The notes under the pieces were generated by a model. That model ran no database searches, was not told the origin of the DNA, and worked only from the letters and a program-made list of their open reading frames with translations. A DNA stretch of 62,986 nucleotides from Thermococcus sp. Bubb.Bath. GTDB lineage: Archaea > Methanobacteriota_B > Thermococci > Thermococcales > Thermococcaceae. Where the stretch lies: positions 1 through 62,986 of the forward strand of contig NZ_SNUR01000007.1 of NCBI RefSeq assembly GCF_012027595.1, given 5' to 3'. This document shows positions 55,938 to 62,986 of this stretch, one piece after another (within the stretch, counting starts at the first letter, position 1; the number at the start of each line of letters is the position of its first letter). The position numbers were made by a program, and so were the translations under genes.

Positions 55938-57047
55938 GTGGATGTCTCGGTAGTGCTGCCAACTATGAACGAGGAAAGGGCCATTCGAGTTGTTCTACCC
56001 AGGATAGATGAAGTTTTGAATAGAACGGGGCTGGAATACGAGATAATAGTCGTGGATAAGAGCAGTGATAGAACCCCCGAGATAGCGAGGGAGCTTGGGG
56101 CCGTCGTCGTGAGACAGGAAGGAAAGGGCTACGGCGATGCATATCTAACTGGCTTCAGGCACGCCAAGGGAAAATACGTTCTCATGATGGACCTGGACGG
56201 GAGCTACGACCCTGAGGACATCCCTGCCCTATTACAGCCCCTCCTCCGCGGCGAGGCCGATATGGTCATGGGCTCACGCCTTAAGGGGGAGATTGACCGG
56301 GGGGCCATGCCCTGGCTTCACAGGAGGATTGGGAACCCCTTCCTGACCCGCGTTCTTAACCTCTTCTTCCACGTTGGGGTCTCGGATGCCCACTGCGGTA
56401 TGCGGGCCATCAGGAGGGATGCATTGAAGAGGCTTCCCTTAAGGTGTAGGGGGATGGAGTTCGCGAGTGAGATGGTGATAGAGGCCGCCAAACATGGCCT
56501 CAGGATAGTTGAGGTGCCCATTCACTATCACAGGAGGATTGGAGAGTCCAAGCTCAGCTCCTTCCGGGACGGATGGAGGCACCTCCGCTTCATGCTCCTC
56601 TATTCACCCACTCACCTTTTCCTTCTTCCAGGTTCTATTATCGCCCTGCTGGGCCTTTTCGTGCTTTTGTACACCTACTTCTTCCAGCCCATAAGGTTGC
56701 ACACGATGATACTGGGGGCCCTGATGCTGATAACCGGCTCCCAGGTTATAGGGTTTGGAATCTCCGCCAAGGTATACGCCGTTAAGGAGGGGTTCCAGAA
56801 ACCTGACAGGACGACGGAGTTCTTCATGCGCTATTCCATCCTGGAGGAGGGCCTGGTGGTAGGGGGCCTCCTCTTGCTTCTGGGCATAATACTGGGTATC
56901 AGACTCTTTCTCCAGTGGAGGAGCGCAGGCTACGGGGCCCTGTACCATATACAGGAGGCAATCCTGATACTTACCCTGGTTACACTTGGCCTTCAGCTCG
57001 TCTTCTTTTCCTTCTTCATTAGTATATATATGGTGAAGGAGGGTTAG
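55938..57047 (+). CDS. Family 2 glycosyltransferase (dolichol-phosphate sugar synthase-like) with C-terminal membrane domain
   Basis: About 369 residues. GT-A domain with VVLPTMNEERAI, IIVVDKSSDRTPEIAREL, the DLDGSYDPED metal motif and DAHCGMRAI, then four membrane helices in the last 150 residues. Probably loads sugar on dolichol phosphate or extends the lipid-linked glycan. GTG 55938 is favoured (CGGTG six bases upstream); GTG 55929 is an alternative. The stop is 2 nt before the next start. Confidence 0.9.
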   Translation: MDVSVVLPTMNEERAIRVVLPRIDEVLNRTGLEYEIIVVDKSSDRTPEIARELGAVVVRQEGKGYGDAYLTGFRHAKGKYVLMMDLDGSYDPEDIPALLQPLLRGEADMVMGSRLKGEIDRGAMPWLHRRIGNPFLTRVLNLFFHVGVSDAHCGMRAIRRDALKRLPLRCRGMEFASEMVIEAAKHGLRIVEVPIHYHRRIGESKLSSFRDGWRHLRFMLLYSPTHLFLLPGSIIALLGLFVLLYTYFFQPIRLHTMILGALMLITGSQVIGFGISAKVYAVKEGFQKPDRTTEFFMRYSILEEGLVVGGLLLLLGIILGIRLFLQWRSAGYGALYHIQEAILILTLVTLGLQLVFFSFFISIYMVKEG

Positions 57048-57049
57048 CC

Positions 57050-58195
57050 ATGCGCGTCCTCATGCTCGCCCCCTATTTTCCTCCGGAGGGGGGAGGACTT
57101 GAGAGGTACGCCCTTTCCATGGCGAGGGAGCTGGGTGGTGAGCATGAGGTTCGCGTTCTTGCTATGAGCCGGAAGCGTTCCGGTGTTGAAACTCTCTCAC
57201 GGGTGATACAGGTTGAACGTATTAAGGCTGGGTTTGTCCTATCGAATACTCCCCTGAGCGTTCGCTTCCTTCTCAAGGCTCTTTCAATAGCCCGCTCCTG
57301 GAGGCCTGAGCTCATAGTGGCCCACACCCCTGTGCCATACGCTGCCGACGTTGCCGCTTTGGTCTCACGCCTCTTTAACATCCCACTGGTGATTGTTTAC
57401 CACACTGTTGGCCTTGAAAAGGGCTCTCTCCTCGACGTATTAGCTAAGTTGTATTCCAGGACTCTTGAGCGCTTTACCCTCTCCTCGGCGTCTCTCTTGG
57501 TCTCCGTCTCTTCCTCCGTCAGGGACTACCTCCTCCACCGCGGGTTTTTCTCAGAGGTAATCTTCCCCACTGTAGATGAGGAACCGGTTAGATTGGCACA
57601 CTCTTCATCGGATAATGTCTGTGCGAACAAGGAGAAGGCGATCCTCTTCGTGGGGGAGCTTTCATCCTTCCATTCCTTCAAGAACTTTGACCTCCTTCTC
57701 GATGCTTTCTCTTTTTTATCTCATAAACATCCTGAATGGGAGCTCTGGATCGTGGGAGGGGGGAACCTCCTGGAACACTACATTAGGCTCTCGCGCGGCA
57801 GGGGTTTGGATAGGAGGGTGAAGTTCTTTGGGAGGATTGATTCCCTGGAGAAGCTCGCAGAGATTTATAGAAAGGCTTCCGTTATTGTGCTTCCGTCATC
57901 GTTTGAGTCCTTTGGAATGGCTGTTCTTGAGGGGGCCCTGTTTGGGGATGTTCCGGTGGTTTCCGACGTTGTGGCCAGGAACTTCCGCGGACATCCGCTG
58001 GGAACGTCTAAATCTCTCTATGTAATACGACAAAAGACGGAACTCCCCTCGATGTTAAACGAGCTCCTCTCGAGCCCGAAAGCTTTAAAAAAAGGATGTT
58101 TATCCTTACGGCAGGTCAAAAAAGCCAAAAAAGGCTTTGTTCGCATGGGATTTGCTGGACTCCTTTCACGCGCCGACCTTCTGGAAAAATTTTGA
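57050..58195 (+). CDS. Family 4 (GT-B) glycosyltransferase
   Basis: 381 residues. APYFPPEGGGLERYALSMAREL at the N-terminal acceptor domain (by position 7-28), and the C-terminal donor domain with ILFVGELSSFHSFKNFDLLL, VIVLPSSFESFGMAVLEGAL and the E-x7-E pattern of GT4 retaining enzymes. Acts on the cytoplasmic side in glycan assembly. Tightly coupled with the preceding transferase, and the last gene before the giant surface protein. Confidence 0.92.
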   Translation: MRVLMLAPYFPPEGGGLERYALSMARELGGEHEVRVLAMSRKRSGVETLSRVIQVERIKAGFVLSNTPLSVRFLLKALSIARSWRPELIVAHTPVPYAADVAALVSRLFNIPLVIVYHTVGLEKGSLLDVLAKLYSRTLERFTLSSASLLVSVSSSVRDYLLHRGFFSEVIFPTVDEEPVRLAHSSSDNVCANKEKAILFVGELSSFHSFKNFDLLLDAFSFLSHKHPEWELWIVGGGNLLEHYIRLSRGRGLDRRVKFFGRIDSLEKLAEIYRKASVIVLPSSFESFGMAVLEGALFGDVPVVSDVVARNFRGHPLGTSKSLYVIRQKTELPSMLNELLSSPKALKKGCLSLRQVKKAKKGFVRMGFAGLLSRADLLEKF

Positions 58196-58266
58196 AGATA
58201 ATGGACGTTTTTTCGGGAAATTCAATCACATACCTTCGATTATTAAATAATGCTCGATAATGCTGC

Positions 58267-58281
58267 GAAAGGTTTATATTT
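58267..58281 (+). promoter_or_regulatory. Strong promoter of the giant surface-protein gene
   Basis: gaaaggtttatattt, a near-ideal Thermococcales BRE/TATA, about 80 nt before the ATG. It predicts a leader of about 55 nt. Confidence 0.7.
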
Positions 58282-58305
58282 ATCTGGTTGCCTATATGGT
58301 ATTGG

Positions 58306-58347
58306 CCTTCCATGAGGCCGGCCTCAAAGTGTGGCAAAAAAGGAAGG
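58306..58347 (+). promoter_or_regulatory. Hairpins in the 5' leader of the surface-protein mRNA
   Basis: CCTTCC (58306-58311) can pair with GGAAGG (58342-58347), enclosing the perfect palindrome GAGGCCGGCCTC (58314-58325). The free GGTGA ribosome binding site follows at 58350-58354. Such leader stems commonly stabilise abundant mRNAs; regulation is possible. Confidence 0.45.
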
Positions 58348-58360
58348 TAGGTGAAGTAGT

Positions 58361-61300
58361 ATGAATAAGCGCAGGAAAGCGCAAGTTTTTAGCCTGATGC
58401 TGGCACTTTTGATGCTGGCATCAGTTGTCCCAGGAACATTCCTCAAACCAGTAGCTGCTGCAGGTTACATCACTGGAGTTAGCGCTGAGACAAACTACGG
58501 AGATTCAGTTCTCTTCAATGGCTTCAATTACTACGTCAACATAACAGTAAACGCGAGTCAGAACACCTTTGCTAACATAACCCTTTACTACATTTACAAC
58601 GACGGTCACAACGAGACAGTCTACAACAACATCAAGCCAATATACTCTGGAAGCAACACTATCATCATAAACTCCACTTCGGATATTCCCTCTCAGTACA
58701 GCAAGATACCTCAGGACGTGAGTGCTGTAAAGCTCATTGTCTATGAAGCAGAGTGGGATTCCTCCATAAGCAACTATGTGAACGTGGGCCCCGCCAATCC
58801 GTTCAACTTCAACGTTAAGTTCCCGTTCACCGTAACTTACCAGATAAGTACCCAGTCCAACTGGACCGCTGGCTACATAAATGGAAGCAACACCTATTAC
58901 GACCAGCCAATGCAGGGCTTCCCGTTTGACATAAACGTCACCATACAGTACAACAGCACCCTAGTGAACTCCTCTGACATAACTCTCCCTGACCCGAGCA
59001 ACCTCTCCGTTGTCCTTCAGAACCAGAGCCCTGTTGAATGGGATTTCACAGGAACAGCCATCAACCTCGGCAACGGGAACGTCCAGCTCCCGTTTGACAG
59101 TGCGGACTCAAACACCTCCGCAGGAGAGTACGTGTTCACTGGTAATGGCTTGGTTGCACTTCATCTGTTGGATTATTGGAACAGGAGCAACATAACGGAG
59201 AAGGTAATCGTCACAGACAACCAGAACAGCCTCGTCAACAGCAAGCACGAGTTCCACATCTGGCAAATTTTCGTCAACTTGACGAACGTTACCTACACCA
59301 ACGACAACCTCGGCCATCTCTACAAGAACATCCCGTTCAACCTCACAGCCGCCGCTCAGGTCTACGTCAACATAAGCGGAACTCCCTACAAGTTCACATC
59401 GCCAGATACCGTGTACTTCCACCAGTTCTACATCGTGGACGGCAACGGACACGTTCTCGGTCAGTACGGATATTCAAGTGCAGTTCTCAACAGCACCGGC
59501 GGCATCCAGCACACCTTCACGAACCTCGTCACGGACGCTGACTACGTCAACGTGACCACCTGGAAGGATTCATCCTGGCACTACACCCAGCTCTATGATT
59601 CTCTCACAGGTAGTAGTCCAGGATACTGGCCTAACTACCCCCCTGATGTCGTTCAGGTACCGGTCCAGTCCTGGAACATAACCATAACCCCAACCATAAC
59701 CTGCGCCGGGCACGCGTGCACGAACTTTGCCGTCGGCGTCAACCAGACCCTCAACATCAGCGTCCACTACCCGATAGAGCCCTACTACGTCAACTCAACA
59801 GCGAACTACAGCATCCTCCTCAACGGTGTTGAGAAGTACCACGGAAACATGACCATCACCAACAACACCGGTAGCGTCGCCATCCCGGTCAACTTCAACG
59901 AAACCGGAACCGTCGTCATAAAGGTCTGGGACAACACGTACCACCCCGAACCCAGCATAAGTACTGCCCTTAACGTCTCGGACTGGGTCATTGGCAGAAG
60001 TTATCAGGTCATCGAGTACCCAGACGCATACAACATAGTCAAGAACAAGTTCTACCTCGGCGTCCCCGCTAACCTGAGCATGACAATCGGCTACACCGAG
60101 CCCTGTCCGGTCAACTCGACCCTCAGTGTAACCCTGACCGCCCCGGACGGAACGGTTTACGGACCGTACGAGTTCCCGGTTAGCAATGCCAACAGCACCT
60201 CGTTCACCCTCCCGGAGACCTTCAACTTCACAGAGGCGGGCTACGTTACAGTCAACGTCACCGACGAAGCGAGCGGAAAGAAGACCAGCCTCCCGATCCC
60301 GGTTCAGGACTGGAACATACAGGGCAACTACACGGTTCTCCACTACGGTACTTACCCCGACAGGGTGTTCTACATTGGAATTCCGGCCAACCTCAACCTC
60401 ACCGCGGTCTTCACGGAACTTAGAGACGAGGGCATACCGCTTAACTCGACCCTACACGTCACGGTCTACGGCCCAGACATGAGTGTTGCCTACACCGGTA
60501 ACCTTCCTGTGGTCAACGACTCCGGAAGCATTGTCACTCCGACCCTCCAGTTCAACCAGATAGGAGAAGTTACAGTCGTGTTCAACGACACCACCTACAA
60601 CAAGACCTACACCCTTACCATCCCGGTCAGGGACTGGGGCATCTACGTTGACACCACGCCGGATGAGCTCGTCGTTGGAAACTCAACACCGCTCACCGTT
60701 AACATCCGCGAGAGCCTCTACTTCATGGGTACAAAGGACGTTAACGTCACCCTCTACCTGCCGGACGAAACCGAGAAGAGCAGGATAGTTACCCTCCAGG
60801 GAAGCAACAACTACGCTGCCAACGGCGGCTACTATGGCGTTATGACCTTCACCAACGTTACCCCCACAGCTCCTGGCATTGCAAGGCTCGTCGTCACCGA
60901 CATCTCATCAGGCAAGACAGCCGTCAAGCTCATTCCGGTCTACCCGGCCAGAGGCAGGATCTACCTTGAGACGACGGTTAACCCGGCTCAGGTTTACCAG
61001 TACATGTCAGCCACCGCAACCCTCAAGATCATGAACTACACCGGCCCGGCTCCGGCTACCCTCAACGTGACCGTTTACTACCCGTATCCGAACAGCACTG
61101 AGTACTTCCAGACCCAGGTTACGTACACTGGCAATGTTCCAGTCGTTACGGTTCCGATACCCACAGGCCAGCTCGGCAACGTTACCATTGAGGTCATGGA
61201 CGAGGACGGCAACTACATGGGTATCGCCAAGATACCCGTAAACGAGTGGCAGGTCAACTTCAACTGGAACGTTCCAACGGTTTACAAGTGGGTGGCCAGC

Positions 61301-62986
61301 AGTGGAAGCGTGAGCATCAGCACCGTTCCGGAGGAGCCCGTTACTGTGGTCCTCAAGAACGGTACTGACACCATCTACAACGGTTCCAACCTCGAAGTGC
61401 CGTTCAACATCCCGGCCGCAGACTCACCGGTAACTTACACCGCAGAAGTTTACTACAACGGCCACCTTGTCGGAAGCGACAGCTACACCGTAACCCCGGA
61501 GGACTGGGGCGCCAGCCTTAGCCTCGTTGACAGCGAAGTTTACCAGTACATTGGCGGCGACGTTACTATCGGCGTGCACGTTACCGGGCCGAGTGTCCCA
61601 GTTGTCGTCAACTTCACGGGCGATGCTTACACGAACGGTGAGACCTTCACATACCATGTTGGACCGGGAGTCACTGAAATACCGTACGAGCTCACTTACA
61701 ACGGCCACGTTGTTGGAACTGGAGTTATAGACGTCCCGGTACAGTCATGGAGTGTTAGCATAACTCCGTCACGGACTTGGGCTTACAAGTACGTGCCGAC
61801 TGAGATCAGCTTCACGGTTACACCGAACGTGACTGCCGTTAACCCGCACGACCTTGTTGTCAAGGTTGACGGTGTTGAGACAAGCATCATCAACGTTGCA
61901 CTTACTGGTGACGAGACTCACACTGTGGAAGTCTACTACAACGGTCACCTCATCAAGAGCGAGAACATCACCATCCACGCAGTAGAATGGAGTGCTGAGC
62001 TTGAGTACACTCTCAACCCGAACGTTGCTTACGTTGACGTTCCAACGACTCTAACTGCTGAAGCTCAGCCAGGGGCCCCGGTTGATGTCAACGTCAGCAT
62101 TATCCAGGGTGGTGCTGTCATTGGAAGTGGCCTTAACGAAGCCACTGCAAGTGTTGACACTTCAAGCGCCGGAATGCTCACTTACACTCTTAGAGCTATC
62201 TACGATGGTCATGTAGTTGGCGAGAGGAACATCACCGTACCCGTCAACGACTGGAGCATGTTCGTTGACACCTACCCAGAGGAGCTCAGGCAGGATGAGA
62301 CCGTTAACTTCACTGTCCACGTGACGGACAGCAGGTACTTCAGCGCTCCTGTGAACGTCAAGTTAATTCTACCGTCAGGCGTTGAACTTACTCAGAATGG
62401 TTCACTCAGTGCTGGTGAGGGTACTGTAGTCTTCACCGACGTTACTCCGAGCAGGCCTGGCATTGCGTGGGTGATTGTTACTGACGAGCTCAGTGGAAAA
62501 ACGTTTAAGGCTCCGGTTAAGGTCAATGCAGCTATAATCCCAGGAAACAAGTGGATTGCAGTTACTGCTGCTCCTGCCAGTGAGCCCGTGTACGCTTACC
62601 TGAACAACAGTCTCAGGATCGACGTTCAGTACATGTACAGCGATGGCATAGCTACTTACAAGGACACTGACGACCACGTTGTCAACATTACAATAATTGG
62701 TGCTGACGGTAATGAGCACTTCCTCCAGCTTCCAGTTGACAATGGCTTCGTTGAGATTCCGAAGTATGAGATACCGGTCAACGGCACTGGTGACATCGCC
62801 ATCAGCGTTGTTGATGCTTACAACTCCAGCATAACGGGCGGTGCAGTGGTCAAGGTTACCAGCTGGGATGTTTCGTTCGACTTTGCTACGAATGGTACTG
62901 TGTACAAGTACGTTGACAACATGCTCTATGTTACCGTGCATGTTAACGGTCCGAGCGTGCCAGTGAACGTTAGCATTAACGGAAAC
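58361..62986 (+). CDS. Giant secreted surface glycoprotein with Ig-like repeats, N-terminal part
   Basis: Open from ATG 58361 to the right edge, 1542 codons without a stop. Signal peptide MNKRRKAQVFSLMLALLM... ending near VAAAGYITG. After a 420-residue N-terminal region come beta-sandwich modules of about 100-130 residues, bounded by a VPV..W motif (PVQSWNI, PVQDWNI, PVRDWGI, PVNEWQV, PVQSWSV, PVNDWSM). There are many N-x-S/T sequons and almost no Cys, except CAGHAC near residue 448. A larger block also repeats: WGIYVDTTPDELVV (nt 60643) recurs as WSMFVDTYPEELRQ (nt 62254). Likely an S-layer or filamentous envelope protein glycosylated by the adjacent machinery. Confidence 0.85.
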   Translation, partial: MNKRRKAQVFSLMLALLMLASVVPGTFLKPVAAAGYITGVSAETNYGDSVLFNGFNYYVNITVNASQNTFANITLYYIYNDGHNETVYNNIKPIYSGSNTIIINSTSDIPSQYSKIPQDVSAVKLIVYEAEWDSSISNYVNVGPANPFNFNVKFPFTVTYQISTQSNWTAGYINGSNTYYDQPMQGFPFDINVTIQYNSTLVNSSDITLPDPSNLSVVLQNQSPVEWDFTGTAINLGNGNVQLPFDSADSNTSAGEYVFTGNGLVALHLLDYWNRSNITEKVIVTDNQNSLVNSKHEFHIWQIFVNLTNVTYTNDNLGHLYKNIPFNLTAAAQVYVNISGTPYKFTSPDTVYFHQFYIVDGNGHVLGQYGYSSAVLNSTGGIQHTFTNLVTDADYVNVTTWKDSSWHYTQLYDSLTGSSPGYWPNYPPDVVQVPVQSWNITITPTITCAGHACTNFAVGVNQTLNISVHYPIEPYYVNSTANYSILLNGVEKYHGNMTITNNTGSVAIPVNFNETGTVVIKVWDNTYHPEPSISTALNVSDWVIGRSYQVIEYPDAYNIVKNKFYLGVPANLSMTIGYTEPCPVNSTLSVTLTAPDGTVYGPYEFPVSNANSTSFTLPETFNFTEAGYVTVNVTDEASGKKTSLPIPVQDWNIQGNYTVLHYGTYPDRVFYIGIPANLNLTAVFTELRDEGIPLNSTLHVTVYGPDMSVAYTGNLPVVNDSGSIVTPTLQFNQIGEVTVVFNDTTYNKTYTLTIPVRDWGIYVDTTPDELVVGNSTPLTVNIRESLYFMGTKDVNVTLYLPDETEKSRIVTLQGSNNYAANGGYYGVMTFTNVTPTAPGIARLVVTDISSGKTAVKLIPVYPARGRIYLETTVNPAQVYQYMSATATLKIMNYTGPAPATLNVTVYYPYPNSTEYFQTQVTYTGNVPVVTVPIPTGQLGNVTIEVMDEDGNYMGIAKIPVNEWQVNFNWNVPTVYKWVASSGSVSISTVPEEPVTVVLKNGTDTIYNGSNLEVPFNIPAADSPVTYTAEVYYNGHLVGSDSYTVTPEDWGASLSLVDSEVYQYIGGDVTIGVHVTGPSVPVVVNFTGDAYTNGETFTYHVGPGVTEIPYELTYNGHVVGTGVIDVPVQSWSVSITPSRTWAYKYVPTEISFTVTPNVTAVNPHDLVVKVDGVETSIINVALTGDETHTVEVYYNGHLIKSENITIHAVEWSAELEYTLNPNVAYVDVPTTLTAEAQPGAPVDVNVSIIQGGAVIGSGLNEATASVDTSSAGMLTYTLRAIYDGHVVGERNITVPVNDWSMFVDTYPEELRQDETVNFTVHVTDSRYFSAPVNVKLILPSGVELTQNGSLSAGEGTVVFTDVTPSRPGIAWVIVTDELSGKTFKAPVKVNAAIIPGNKWIAVTAAPASEPVYAYLNNSLRIDVQYMYSDGIATYKDTDDHVVNITIIGADGNEHFLQLPVDNGFVEIPKYEIPVNGTGDIAISVVDAYNSSITGGAVVKVTSWDVSFDFATNGTVYKYVDNMLYVTVHVNGPSVPVNVSINGN

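Noticed and set aside
59108-62941. Many 60-180-codon frames on both strands within the last 4 kb
   Set aside because: All lie within one uninterrupted plus-strand frame from 58361 to the window end with signal peptide and ordered repeats.

Overview
The window is chromosomal DNA of a hyperthermophilic euryarchaeon of the order Thermococcales, most likely a Thermococcus. The signs are a CGP-CTERM surface-anchor tail, a Pyrococcus-type ferredoxin with an Asp cluster ligand, N4-bis(aminopropyl)spermidine synthase, an NfnAB/sulfide dehydrogenase pair, 4-phosphopantoate--beta-alanine ligase, a Tk-SP-like subtilase, type-A archaeal RNase P RNA, 7S/SRP RNA, TATA/BRE promoters and GGTGA/GGAGG ribosome binding sites. 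I cannot name the species.

Layout. 1-5.4 kb: dipeptide/oligopeptide ABC importer (binding-protein 3' end, two permeases, two ATPases). 5.4-9.4 kb: NAD synthetase, an EamA transporter and glutamine synthetase. 9.0-17.8 kb: housekeeping block with RNase P RNA, the heterodimeric primase PriS/PriL, an ACT-domain regulator, acylphosphatase, CutA, DUF99, a C/D box guide RNA and a tandem universal stress protein. 17.8-21.6 kb: three-gene MacB-like ABC system with a CARDB-type partner. 21.6-24.9 kb: GcvT, a frameshifted archaeal ATPase and another EamA transporter. 24.9-25.9 kb: degenerate repeats followed by tRNA-Gly and tRNA-Phe. 26-31.2 kb: accessory-rich stretch with two VapBC-like pairs, one RelBE-like pair and a broken potassium channel, interleaved with queC, pyrD, SRP RNA and pyrH. 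31.3-42.8 kb: metabolic and secreted proteins (CoA-disulfide-reductase-like flavoprotein, subtilase, alpha/alpha-toroid surface protein, BpsA, PP-loop ATPase, MIP18-like protein, ferredoxin, nicotinate phosphoribosyltransferase, a lipoprotein, UPF0282). 43-45.8 kb: small island with a decayed AbiE toxin, intact AbiEi, an archaeal ATPase with a 30-bp perfect palindrome at its start, a gene remnant and a probable structured RNA. 46.3-50.3 kb: NfnAB, coenzyme A synthesis and a regulator. 50.3-51.3 kb: a second repeat cluster followed by tRNA-Ile and tRNA-Glu. 51.4-63 kb: cell-surface glycosylation locus with flippase, AglB/STT3, a sequon-rich repeat protein, two glycosyltransferases and a giant multidomain surface protein running off the right edge.

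Themes. Surface biology dominates the right end: lipid-linked glycan synthesis and flipping, transfer to Asn, and very sequon-rich substrates lie side by side. Several accessory genes carry perfect or near-perfect palindromes exactly where the transcription start is expected, suggesting autoregulation. The least explained signal is a family of long intergenic repeats present 3' of both tRNA pairs; their hairpins keep position and pairing while changing sequence, which points to selection on RNA or DNA structure. No CRISPR array, transposase or complete mobile element was seen.
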